From NCBI GenBank assembly GCA_022385805.1, contig MU277711.1, positions 124,001 through 188,000 of the forward strand: a stretch of DNA of 64,000 nt, read 5' to 3'. The DNA comes from Pilatotrama ljubarskyi. Lineage: Eukaryota > Basidiomycota > Agaricomycetes > Polyporales > Polyporaceae. This document shows, one piece after another, positions 12,074 through 23,806 of this stretch. The first letter of the stretch is position 1. Every line of letters starts with the position of its first letter. The notes under the pieces are model-generated. The model was not told the DNA's origin. It saw only the letters and a list, made by a program, of their open reading frames with translations, and searched no databases. The position numbers were made by a program, and so were the translations under genes.

Positions 12074-15000
12074 GACATAAGTGATGGTTGGGAGAGCAGA
12101 GCATACCGGTCACTTGTGCACCTCTGCGAGCACGCGGTCGAATCGTGGATAGCAGCCGGCGCGTGGTGCCGACGCGGAGTATGTATTCTCGTGCTGCGCG
12201 TCTGGACATTGATGCCGACTTGTATCGCCTCATGGCGCCTATGTTACATAGTACCGCAAAGCACGCTCCTCGATCATTGCTCCCCGAGATGGTAGACAGC
12301 CCGACTTGCAACGCTTCAACAGAGGATGCGGTAAACGTATGTGAGCTGTCGTTGCCTCGTCGAGCTCCCGCCGCCGAGAGATCCAGCAATTGACGACGAC
12401 TTACCGTGCATCGACATCTCTTTGGCCTTGGGGAGGCTGTACTGCGTTTACGGCCCCAGGTACACACTGACAGTGCGATTGTCCAAGCAGTGAACGGTAC
12501 CTAAACAACTGTAGGACCCATCACCCCCTGTCGTCCACTCGTGCCCTGTGGGCGCGAAGTCTACCCGACCTCCGAGGTACCCCTCGCGCATTGCCGCTAA
12601 CATGCACGGGAAACCCACCTGTTGTATGACAGGCGCTCCGACTCATTCGTCAGCCTTACGCGACCGCTGTACGCCAGCACGTTTCCCATCCACATCGCGG
12701 GCTAAGCCGACGGGGAGGCCCGATCGACGGTTCGTAGACAGTGGGCCAATTGCATGAGTACAGTCCGCAGGTGGGACCCACAAGCTTACCGAGGCCTCTC
12801 AGAAGACCGGTGCGTCCGCGCGAGACCACGAAAATCTGACTCATACGCTCGACCTCTAGCACCCACCTGCGGTCGAACATACCCGGCCCTGCCATGACGG
12901 CGCCGCCTGTGCGGCATCGGCGGAGACACTAGCGGAATCAGTCGCGGCGGCAGTGCAGCATGTACGGTATCGCGCGAACCAACTTCCAAGTACCGCTCTT
13001 GTCGTGAAGTTCAATCTCCGCGGCGAGCGTCCCTGCGGCTGACGCGGTATTGACGACTTGCCGATGCGTAGCGCCGATCGCATCCTCTGCATGGTATTGA
13101 CAGAAACAAATGGCTACATAGAAAGCTAGAGCAAGAATCATCGGAGAAGACTTAGGTTAACAAAACCGCACAGCCCAGGACGACTCCCGCCACCGTAAAG
13201 GACTCGTTAAGCACCTCCGCGTCGCTGCGCTGTTTCCTGAGGATTTGTTTGCGGGACTGCAGGACCCGCCATCGTGAGCCGCTTCACTCCTTATACCGGT
13301 ACACGCGCTCATGCCGAGCGTCAAGACCACGCCATTCACTAGCAATACCAAGGCGGGGGACCGGCGAGAAACCTGATGACCGAATTGCGGCACCAGCGGC
13401 AGGCACCAGTCAAATGGAATGCCCGCGGCTCTGCGGCCACTGAGGTACTGCCCTGGTCGAGCAGGTCCCACTCCTGTGAGTCGAGATACAGCCTTCAGCA
13501 TGGCGCCGTGTTGCGCGAGAGTGTTGTGACCTGTGGGATGCCGTGAAGAGAACGTGGGAGACGAGGATCGAGTGTTCCGAAGAAAGGAAGATCCGGGGTG
13601 GTTCAACTGTGCCCACATAACGCCGAAGCGGCCACCTCAACGGCGCCACCACGCCCTGCTCGGTGTGTAGAGCTGGGCCATGCTCGACGTGCTAGTTGAA
13701 CAGACACCCGATCTCTTTAATCTATCGAGGCCGAGGTACAGGCGCGCACCGGAGGGGCGGTGGTCCAGCAATCAGCTTGAACGTGATGTATCATGTCATT
13801 CGTGAGCGGGGGCAACCGCAAAAAGCACGTCTTCGTGGGTTCTTTCCCAATCTAGCGACAGGGGTAGCTCTCGTCAAGCTGCCGAGCGGACATCTTCATC
13901 GAAGAAGACGCTGCAGGTTCTCTCCCCGTCCGCCCTGACGAACTCGACCGTCGTGAGGACACGCTGAAAGAGCTGGGTTTGGTGAGTGGTCACAGCCTCG
14001 TTAGCAATGCTCCGGCCGAAGTGCAGCGAGTGGGTGCACGCACCGCACTGTAGTAATGGCCGCTGACGACCCCGGGTAACCAAATATGGGTGCGGTACTG
14101 TATGAGAACGGGTTGGTTCTGTCCATATGGTGGAGTTCAATGAACGGTGAACCAGGGTAGCATGCATGGGCAGCTCACCCTCTGCTACAAGCAAGGAACA
14201 TTATGAACTCAGTGCAGGAGGGTGCACCAGGATGGCGGACTCACAAAGCCTGAACTGGGACTGGGAGGCGTGGGGATAAGTCCGGGGTTGCAAGTTGTAC
14301 CCGCCACGTGCTGAGAGATGCAAGTCAACCATCAGCAACGGACAAGGGGCAGCAGACATACCGCGAAGTTGTGACCAGCGCGTGCAGGACGAGTCGCGGT
14401 ACGGGCGGGGCCACTAGTAGTCTGCTGGGGATGTCCCATCTTGAGCGTAAGCCGAGGTCCGTGAGCTTGAGGGCCTCCCCTTCCATGCACCTTTATACCA
14501 GTAGAGCTGCTGCGGGACGGGCGCTACACCGCGTGGACAAGTACACTGCGGGAACCGTAGTTTGGTGTCCTACGCCGAAGGCGAGGATACCGGGTCTGTG
14601 GGAGACTAGTCCTGGCCCTCGCGAAGGATTGTTGGCCAAACGTGGAGCAGATTGCCTGTCAAGGTAAACCATGGTCGGTCCCTGGCGCCTCGATTGTTGA
14701 TTTGGGTTCATCAGTAGCTTCAGTAAACTGGGCACTATGAGAGGAACCTCGAACAGTGCGCTCGCCCGAGGAGCCCGAGTAATTCCAAGCGCGCCGAATC
14801 TACAGCCGCCAAACTGCCAATAACGTATCATTTGTGCTACACATCAAGAAAACTGAGCAGACAAGCACTTAGCTTAAGGTTGGCCATATCACCCGCGGCG
14901 CTAGAGTCATGACGTGCTGCAGCGACCGGCGTTGCTTCGGAATAGAGTGGATTTTGCCCGTCAACTCCCCGTATTCCCGGGCACAGTGATGAGGATAGAC

Positions 15001-16074
15001 CAAAGTGGAAAGTGGACGAAGGTTAACGTGCCAAAGGGAGGAAGTTCACGGGGCCCGCCAGGATCGGATCAACGACGGTCATAACCCTTGGAAAGCTGAC
15101 GGCACGCAATCCAGATGACAAACACACCCCATTCGGCCGGCGAGGCCGCGAACTGGCATATGCCGCGCGATCCGATCTGTCAGAGAGCGACCTCCAGATG
15201 GACGGGCCTCCGCGTGCAGACACAGCGTAGTAGGTTGGGCAAGAGTACTGCATCCTTGTCCGCGTTCGAGGAAGGATTGCATCTTGCACCTGTCAGTAGC
15301 ACTTCAGTGGACTTGCCACGGAGATACTCACTGCCCACAGAAGGAAGAAGCCAAAGCCCTGAATTCGAGCGGCGCAGTGTCACCATATCACCGGGGAACA
15401 GAGCACGCTAGTCCTAGTCGACGACTTCATCCGCGTTCGATTCTGATAACACCCGTCAAACTCCCCAAGTACTACAACGGAGCGGGAAAGGGCGCTGTGC
15501 CCGGCGCATGCCAAGACCAGCAGTATCTTGAGAGGACGGAGCGACATTCCCATGTCGATGCCGGTCTACAGAGACACAGCGCCAGTTATACCCCAGAAAC
15601 GCAATATTCAGACAGCAATTCGTGCAGACGTGCATCAGGAGCATGCTAGTACAGCGATCCAGTGAATTGTGCTCATTGATGCGTTATCAGACTGACAGAC
15701 TCTTCTGCCGCAAGGTGGCGCACAACCACTGAGCTGAAGCGCTGAAGCCCAAGCGCTTGGATACATCGGGCGTCACGCTGCGTCACAAAATCGGATTGAT
15801 CGCACAGATTCATGAATTGGGCCTTTGTGTGGCACGCGTCGGACTTCTCGAGTCCACCGGACTCGCTTCCTCCTAAGTACTGCACTCCGCTTGCCTTCAC
15901 GACTACCTATTTCTTCCAAGACTCGGACGTCCTAGCTCGAGGAGCTCCCCATACAGCTATCTGCTCGGACGTCTATCCGTGTGCGGTACACACATCGCCC
16001 GTGCACAACAATCCGCATTCAAGCCCTGGCAGGCTGTCTGGTGTGGCACACACGGTCTGGTTGACTTGAACAAG
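12074..16074. other. 4-kb region without a supportable gene
   Basis: Both strands contain only short frames with no recognisable domains, and no exon chain could be built. I saw no terminal repeats, reverse-transcriptase or transposase motifs, tRNA or satellite. A signal-peptide-like 67-residue frame on the minus strand (12938-13141, beginning MILALAFYVAICFC) is not supported by anything downstream. The region may hold a decayed element or a fast-evolving gene, or be plain intergenic DNA; the last few hundred bases are the palA promoter. Confidence 0.45.
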
Positions 16075-19000
16075 ATGCCCAATCAACTGTCGATACCCTT
16101 CAAGAAGACCTATATCATCCCCATTCGACAGGCAGTGCGGGAGTACATACATTCACGCTATAGTGACACGCATCCCGATGCGTTCAGATGGGATATCAGC
16201 CATTGGGAAAAGCTCCGTGCTGAAGCTACCAGTGGCGGAGTCCACATCGATCGGGTGAACGCAATGATCAGGTATGCTTTCGACCCAAATGAATAATGAT
16301 TGATGTCGAACTCACATAACCAAGTTATCACGCGCAGCTCGTCTTCATTCTCACGAAACTGCCTGCGGATGTAGGTCGTCTCCTGTCATACCATAGTCCT
16401 TACTTAACCTAACGCTGGGCAGATTGGTCTCGAGATTCCTTACGCTCCGGCTTTTGACAGCTCTGCGCTACCGCAGTCGCTCAATAATCTAATGTACGAA
16501 CGTGCAGCCGTACTGTATAATCTTGCTGCACTCTATTCCCAGCTCGGTGCTGCCGAGGACCGCTCCACTCCCCATGGCTTGAAGCAGGCCATCAAATTCT
16601 ATCAGGTGAAGTGGCAAATCAGCGACGCTTTTTCGGCATATTTACCGTTTGCGTATCCCTTCATAGAGCGCCGCCGGCACGCTTAATTACCTGCACGACT
16701 CCGTCATACCGCAACTCACAGCGTCTCTTGGGCCGGAAGATCCGCCCATGGAGATTTCAGAAGCCTTCGTCAAGAGCTTGGAATTTCTGATGCTCGCCCA
16801 GGCGCAGGAATGCGTCTGGCAGCGCGCTGTCATGGGTATGACGCCATGTATCCGCTGTCTCTCGCTCGCTCACTTTCCGTAGACAATTACAAGAATGGTC
16901 TGATAGCAAAGCTCGCAGCCAAGGTACATTGAATTTGTAATGGATTAAGTACCGCTCATATTATTTCCCGTAGGTGGCATCGTTCTATAGCTCCGCTGTT
17001 AGATATGTCAAGGATGCTACTCCTTCTATCAGGCACTCATTCCCTTCGGTATGTCCGACGGCGAGCCCAAGGATCCTGAAACCTCTGATCTATCCTGTCT
17101 AGTTTTGGGTCTCTCATTTGGAGACGAAGCAGCTGCACTTCCTAGCAGCTGCCCAATATCGAAAAAGCCTGGAGGACCTAGAAGCGCACAAGTACGTGCT
17201 TCACGGCCACGGCGAAGGCATTCCACCTCACTTCGCGAACGCGTAGGTACGGTCACGAGATAGCACGCTTGTTAGAAGCGCAAGCTCTCGCCAAGAAGGG
17301 ATACGACCTCGCGCGGCGGGGTGGCGTGGCACAACCTGTGCAGCAGGACATCAAAGTAACCACAGGTCATTCTACCTCTGGAATTGCTCATGTGGGCTCA
17401 CAAGAGATTGTAGTCGCTTCTCGACATTGTACAGAGGAATGTGGTTCGTGCAGAACGAGACAATGACCTCATATACCATCAGGACGTCCCTCCGGCGTCC
17501 GCGCTGCCACCAATAGCAGAGGTAGTGATGGCGCAGCCTCTCATTGACCCGGGGCTCCAAAATCCGCAGAGTGTGGTCGGGAAAGACGCTGTCATCTTTG
17601 GTGAGCTGCTCGGGTGGGGCGCCCGAATCGCCATCGGTACGTCAGCTCTCTTTGTGCCGAAAACTGCTCGCGTGCTAACTCGGATCTTGGGAAGAGATCT
17701 ACAACGATAGAAGGCGCGATTGGATTTCCGAGGAAATACAAGGACGTGCACGACGCCTGGACAATGCTCTCAAAAGGTATACGCCCTGACGGCTTCTCCG
17801 TGCTGACTGAAGTCTGACCACTGCCTTGCGGTTACAGCGCACTGGAGGCCTTGAATCTCCCCGCGTCCCTCGATGCTCTTGATAGACCTATCGGATTGCC
17901 GCCGAGTCTCTTGAAGAAAGCGGAAGAAGTGAGACTGGAAAGTGGCCCGGAACGTATAGAGACGTACATCCGCGACGTACAGGCGTTGGCACAGCACGTC
18001 TCTTCCCTTCTTGATGAGGTGAGATGGAATCACAACCCTGGTTTCGCCCGCTAAATCAGTATGCTCCTTCAGGCCATGGACATTCTGGATCAAGAGGCAG
18101 ACGAGGACGAAGCTCTGCGCCAAGGCGAACGGCAGATATCGGACAGACAGCCGTCCATTGAAGCCAACCGGGACCTCGTGGCGAAGCAGCAGCAGTATCG
18201 TGCTGTCCTCGAGCAAGCCAGGGAAAGCGATGCCCTTGTTCGACAGAAATGGGAGGAGTGGGAAGAATCTGTCACGCAGCTTACTTGGCCTGAGGTCGGT
18301 GCCGGGATTTGCTTGTTATAGCCGTCCCTGCTCAATCATTTACAGGCTGAGCTGGATCAGTCTATCCCATCATCCACGGTGTCCGTTGGTGGACGGACCA
18401 ACTCATCAGCTCCTGAACCCACGGCCGTCCACGCACGCGCCTTGCGGATGCTTTTAGAGCGGTTGGACGATCTATCGAAGGCGAGGGCGGACATCGTTGC
18501 CAGGGTCGACCGTCTGGCGTCGTCGGATGATATTACCCAACGTATTGCGAAGGCGGCGTCAGCGATGGAGCAGTGGGTGAACGTTCAGCCAGCGATGTTC
18601 GAAGACATCCTGGAGGAAGAGATGTGTAAATACGACAAGTACCGCGTCCAGCTCGAGGATAACGGTGAGAAGCAAGACGAGCTCCTGAGGTCACTCAAGG
18701 CGCGTGTCGCCGGTTTGTCATTCTCCGAATTCGCACAACTGATGCCCGTTCTTCCCTCGAAAAGGAGCGACATGCGCAGTTCATTCAAACGCGGAAGGAA
18801 GATGCAAAAGTCAAGGAGCGCGAAATCGCGCTGCAATCTCTGGACCTTGCATATCACAAGTACAAAGAAATTGTCCGGAATCTCGAGGAAGGACAGAAGG
18901 TAGGTCTTCTAAGGCCGGCGTGTTCCCATGCCATTCTGATGCCATCGGTCTGCTGGGCAGTTCTACAACGACTTCTCGGCCATCCTGTCCGACTTCCGGG

Positions 19001-19399
19001 CCTTGTGCAAGGATTACGCAGCTGATCGAAGGCGGGAAGCCACGTACGTCTCATTGTCCTTCACCATCATCTTCTGTGGCTTAAACTCTCGCGGATGCCA
19101 GCATGCTCGCGCGTGCCGTCGACAATCTCACGCTGAACAGCCCGCATCCTCCGCAAGAGCCTGTCATAGACGGCAGCGGACCTTCCAGCTATGCAGCGGA
19201 TTCGTCGAACGGTTTCGGTTTCGGCAGCGGCGAAGTGGAAAGCTCACGCCGGCCCGCTCCGACATCGCGAGCTGTACTCGATCTTCCGCCCCCAGATTCG
19301 GACGAGTGGGAGACGATGGAACTACCTCCTGCGCCGCATCTTCCCAAGAGGGCTGATGCCAAGCGCAAGCTGACGCGGTCAGCGCAGAAGGACAGCTAG
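16075..19399 (+). CDS. palA: Bro1-domain pH-signalling scaffold PalA/Rim20
   Basis: ALIX-family scaffold of the fungal ambient-pH (Pal/Rim) pathway: it binds YPxL motifs of the PacC/Rim101 factor and the ESCRT-III protein Vps32 on endosomes, allowing PacC cleavage. Sixteen exons join in frame to 830 residues: 16075-16271, 16325-16370, 16423-16605, 16667-16835, 16883-16923, 16974-17048, 17103-17191, 17247-17355, 17414-17636, 17695-17776, 17838-18018, 18073-18294, 18346-18705, 18765-18899, 18961-19043, 19102-19399. The N-terminus MPNQLSIPFKKTY and the motif YERAAVLYNLAALYSQL define the Bro1 domain (about 1-370). A helical V domain follows, with ALQSLDLAYHKYKEIVRNLE, and then a short Pro-rich tail. 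The junction at 18705/18765 uses a weak donor (GTCGCC) and is the least certain. Rim20/PalA is preferred to Bro1/Vps31 on length and motifs. Confidence 0.92.
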
Positions 19400-20092
19400 G
19401 TAGTCATAAGTGAGGCTGTACAGTTATCAAGCAGAAGTGTAAGTACTGTATTTCGGCCCGAGTCTAGTACAAGGGTGGCTGTATTGTACGTGGTCACTCG
19501 ATGCGCTGCAGAAGGGCTTGAATCGCTCAACGGGGCTCTCTCTGGCCTTCCAGGGGCTACTTCATCATCGTAAGTATCATGCATCCAGTGTCTCTTAGGG
19601 CCATGCCAGTGGGATGACGTGGCATGACACAAATTGGTCCTGACTTACATTGCATACCTGCTGATGTTCGGGCAGTAGTAGTACGTAACTAGTAGTAGTG
19701 GTGACATCGCACATAGCCTCTCCGAGACCGAACGCAACGGATGCGAATACACGCCGACGCGAATTTGACATCCCTCACCGCAGCGCGCAGCCTTGAGCGC
19801 ATGGATATATGACTTTGCGCACGGCACCCATTCTGATATTTCCGTACTGAGATCTGAGAGCCCGAACGAATGTGACAGAGATGCACCGCCTCAACTGCCG
19901 CCGGCACTGCAACCGCCAAGCTCAGACTGTGCTGTACAGTACAGCCTCTTTCTCCAGACCCAAAAGGCAGCCCGAAATTGCAAAGGTGAGCATCAAGACG
20001 TGCTCCGTATCTATCACTGCGCTGCATTCAACCTCCTCATCTACGTCCTGCCTGCCTACTCCGTGCATTTGAGACAGACTCCTTGGTCGATC
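19400..20092. other. Intergenic region palA-DM9 gene
   Basis: A 693-base spacer between tandem genes. An in-frame extension runs upstream of the next gene to 19793, but it lacks domain content and is taken as untranslated leader. No repeats or RNA genes seen. Confidence 0.45.
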
Positions 20093-20979
20093 ATGGGATC
20101 GCACAGTCGTCGCCGCAGCGACTCCAGCTCCTCCTCAAGTTCTTCCTCTGATGAGGAGAAGAAGTGGAAGAAGAAGGACAAGAAGGACAAGAAGGATAAG
20201 CACGGCGCCGCGCACGGGTTCCCAGACGCCAGCGGACATGGCATACCTTCTCCATTCCCTCATCCACTGGCGCCTCAAGCAGGCCTCGGCGTCGCAATGC
20301 CTGGCTTCCCCATTCCCGGTGGACACGACATGGCACACATCGCCATCCCCGTAGCTCATGGTGATCATACGTCGCGTGGCGCGTCTCCAATCCCCGGTGC
20401 TCACGGCCAATTCCCCTCGCCGGGCCACGGTGTGCCTGCCAGTGGCGGACAGGTCCCGCCGCCCTCCGGCTTCCGAGTCCCACTGACCGACGCCGCACCG
20501 TTCCCCACTGAACAAGCCGGCCAGCCTGCAGCGTATGACGCCGACGGGCGCACCCCGGTATACCTCGGGAGCGCACTCTTCGGCAACTCGGTCCACCCGT
20601 GCAAGATCGTACCCTCCTTCAACCCGCCTGCACGCGTCGCGTACGGAGGCCAGGAGCTCGAGCACCGTGGGCGGTACGACTTGCTCCCGTTCGACCCGAA
20701 CACGATGGAGTGGGTCCCGACGTCTCATGGGCAGATCCCGCACGGGCGGCGCCCTATCGAGGGCGGGTACGAGGAGAACGGCGGGAAGCTGTATCATGCG
20801 CTCGCTACGATCCACGGTGTCAGCGTTCCCGGCAAGACGGGCACCCATCTTGTGCGTTGCGAGGCAATCCATTGAGCCATTACAGCACGATACTGAGATG
20901 TGGCTTTTCGCAGGGCGGCGCGAACGTCCCCTTCGGTGGACAGGAGCATGCCATCAGCCAGGACTACGCCATCCTGTGA
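20093..20979 (+). CDS. DM9/DUF3421 repeat protein with Ser/Lys-rich head
   Basis: Two exons, 20093-20851 and 20914-20979, encode 274 residues. The head is extremely biased: a run of nine serines, an acidic step, then KKDKKDKKDK. A long Gly/His/Pro-rich segment follows, with recurrent GHG, PGGHD and GAHGQ words. The C-terminal 120 residues match the DM9 pattern as I know it: DADGRTPVYLGSALFG, HPCKIVPSF, YGGQELE, then EGGYEENGGKLYHALATIHG and a second NVPFGGQEHAISQDYAIL. DM9 proteins include mannose-binding lectins in animals and many fungal proteins of unknown role; any lectin activity here is inference. No signal peptide or membrane segment is visible. The start ATG at 20093 is chosen because it directly precedes the Ser-rich head. 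Confidence 0.85.
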
Positions 20980-21357
20980 GTGTGCATGACGTTGTTTTGG
21001 GCGATCGCCTATTGACCATACTTCAGGTGCTGGCGTTTCTGATGTAGCAGAAAGAGCTACAGGCGTTTGTTCCAGCTATGTGCAGTCTTCCCTTGGCCCT
21101 CCCTGGCACATTGTACTAAGGTTGCTGTAGCATTGATGTCGAGATGTACGATTGGCAAAGTGTACTCCTGCAGGGACGATATACGTTGTTCCACGCCATA
21201 CGCCATAAATGATATATGACCGATCGTGACAATGACATGACCATCCGCCAGAGGCGTACGAGTCGCAATAAAACATAGCTCTAGTCCTACAACTGTCACG
21301 CGAAGAGGTATACTACAACATAAAACGATGTCGAAGGCCAGACGAGCCCATCCACGT
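20980..21357. other. Intergenic region between convergent genes
   Basis: 378 bases holding the 3' untranslated regions of the DM9 gene and of the metalloprotease gene. Nothing else identified. Confidence 0.5.
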
Positions 21358-23457
21358 TTAGACGGAGCTGCCAGGCCAAACCTGCTCGCCACGAGGCGTA
21401 GCACAGGCGGCGCAGGCAAGATGTTGAGGTTCATTCACTCTGCGAGGGCGCTCAACTTCTCGTACATGGCGGGCCATTTACGAAAGAGGACGTACAGAGT
21501 ACACACTCGACACGACCACGACGCGTCTATATCCGCTTGCGGAGTATTCTCCTGGGCGGCGATACTATCTTGCGGCGATGAACGTGCGGCCTTTCCTGAT
21601 GCTTGCGGCAGATGCGGAGACTTGCTCCCTTGTGGCGCGGCGCCTAAGCGTCGTCCGGTGCTGCTCATCCCAAGGGACTCGTTTTTCCTCGTCAGGATCT
21701 CATCTTGCACGAGCGCCCCGTATGACAGCTTCCCCGTCTGTCCGGGAGAACGTTCCGTGCCACTACCTCCGCTGTCCGACCACGTCCCAAAACCCACCTG
21801 ACGGGGTGCCCTTGCTGACGATGCCCTCTGCTTGCCCTTTGACGACGTACCGGCGCTCGCACCCGTACCGCCCTGGGGTAACGATTGCACGTCGCAAGCA
21901 GGCTGCGGCCTATCGTCCTCGTCTGATGAGAGATCTATAGTACCGAGATGCGTCCTCCTGCTGGGACCAGCTTGGGACGATGACGCGTTCGATAGTGTGC
22001 CTGGCTTAGCCGGTGGAGCAGGACGCGGCAGTATGAAATCTGCAAAGAAGTCCTTCTTGGAGGTCTTCAAGCCATCAAGCTCCGTTTGGTCCGTAGACTC
22101 CAGCATTGCGCGCCGGCGGTCTTGGTCGGTCTCGGGCGCGTGCTCGTAGCCTTCTTCGCCCGAGTCGGACTCTTCTGCATTTCTTGACGGTGACGCGGGA
22201 GCGTCTGTGACCCCTTCGTGCCGCGGTTAACATCGCTACGAGTGTTCCCAGGGCGGGCAAGGCTTACCTCTCCCCTGCAGAGCCAGAAGACGCCGCTCTG
22301 CGGCCAGAGCCCGCTCTTCTCGAGCGCGTTTGCTGGGGCATCGGTTCGTATGATGCGGTCGGGCGATGCTAGAGGCAGGAGCCCTCACCTTGCGGCCTTT
22401 TTGCGGAAGCCTGTACCTGCTGTCTTCTTCTCATCATCGCTCAGGTCTTCGTTGAGCGCCTTGCCTGTGCCCTTGAAAGTTCCCTGTGCGGTCACGCGAG
22501 AACCTGCCTTTCGACGCTTCGCTGTCTGCGCTCCGGTGTGGTTTGAAGGTCCAGCTTGCGGGCGCCGCCGACGTCGGACAGAGGTCGGACGAGCACGCGA
22601 TTGGGCGCCTCCGCACTACAGAACGATGGAAATTCAAGACCTTTGTACCTGGAGGCAAGGGTCGAGAGCCGGACTCATAGCGTACCATGTATTCTGGGAG
22701 GTCTTCGGCGTCCAATCCCTGGCTGCCCATGCGAGCCGAATCGGCGAGACGCGTGCCGGATGACCAGTAGCCTGCGACGAAAGATAAGCTATGACTCTTC
22801 GTAGCAGCGCAGGACGGACCATCGCCATAGTATCCTTTACTCTGCAGCTCCCTCACGTCTCTCCGGAGCTTCGCCCACAAGGCTTGGAAAGCAGGGCCGT
22901 GGTTCATGTGCTACTTGCGGGTCGGTTCAGCTTGGGGCATGGTGGAAGTGCGCCCGTTCTTACCTTAATGTGAGCTAGCTGCCATTGGAATGAGCGGCTA
23001 GGCTACAACAAGCCAATTAGTGGGACACCCACCTCATGGCAGAGAGTACTCAGCAGCCAAGACGTCGGGAGGAATGCACCATTTGAGCCGCGTAGGACAA
23101 GTTCTATACGGCGATTGATAAGTCCCGGGGTGTGTGCAAGGGCCGTGGAAGAGATATTCTCACCTACCACTTCTCCGTTGTTCCAGTTCCGACCTGCGAA
23201 CACCTTGTTGTGTTCGTACTACGACGACGCAGGTCAAGCGAGGCCTGCAATCCCGACCACTGCGACACTCCTACCTCCTCAAAGCTGTTCACGACAAATC
23301 CTTCTGCTTTCATAATCGGCCTGACTTGCGCAGCCAGCGCGCGGAGCAATTGCCTGGCCTCTTCCTCCGCTGCGGGGTCGTCCGTCCTGAGCGGCGTGAT
23401 GAAGTTAATGTGCGGATTCGGATTAGCTTCCTTTTCGTTGAGCCTGACGTGCACCAT
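21358..23457 (-). CDS. WSS1: WLM-domain metalloprotease, Wss1/SPRTN-like, with SIM and RanBP2 zinc finger
   Basis: Predicted DNA-dependent metalloprotease that degrades DNA-protein crosslinks and sumoylated chromatin proteins. Ten exons (23275-23457, 23164-23218, 23033-23103, 22964-22978, 22820-22910, 22771-22686, 22389-22615, 22268-22332, 21496-22204, 21358-21439) give 527 residues. The WLM domain opens with MVHVRLNEKEANPNPHINF and includes VFAGRNWNNGEVVELVL. The zinc-binding motif HELAHIKHMNH is assembled from three exons; its middle five residues come from the 15-nt exon 22964-22978. A basic linker follows, then a SUMO-interacting-type motif (TIDLSSDEDD), and a RanBP2 zinc finger at the C-terminus (WSCRVC, then NEPQHLACAAC). 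The start lies 349 bases from the divergent PFK start. Catalytic zinc ligands and the base glutamate are intact. Confidence 0.93.
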
Positions 23458-23806
23458 CGCGTGTGTGCAATGGACCAGACGAGAGTGGTGGCTCGAAATA
23501 AAGTACGGGACCGCGAGTTGTCGAGGCGGGCCGGCGGGTGGCTGGCTGCGGCTGGTGCACGTGGCTGCGATCTGGCAGAGATCTCGATTGCTCGACGCGT
23601 CTGAACGCGCTCCGCGTTTATCTCAATTCAGATTGACATCCGCCCCCATCCGCCCTCCGCTCCCCAAACCGTACCGCTCTCCTTTCTCCTCGACCACCGT
23701 CTGCCTTGCACTCCAGTGCGCCGTCCGCACAAACGCCGCTGCCGTGATCACCGCCTGCTACGCGTCTTCGTGTTGATCAGTGCTAGGACTCAACCCCGGA
23801 TTCAAG
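23458..23806. promoter_or_regulatory. Shared divergent promoter region, WSS1-like / PFK
   Basis: 349 bases separate the two divergent start codons, so both promoters and leaders must fit here. The stretch before the PFK ATG is rich in C/T (about 23630-23750), common in highly expressed fungal genes. No exact factor-binding site was recognised. Confidence 0.5.

Noticed and set aside
12938..13141. Possible small secreted protein (MILALAFYVAICFC start, minus strand)
   Set aside because: The hydrophobic start is followed by only about 45 residues and no spliced continuation was found.
20135..20872. 245-residue minus-strand frame opposite the DM9 gene
   Set aside because: Antisense shadow of a G/C-rich exon; no motif, and the plus strand has a clear DM9 domain.
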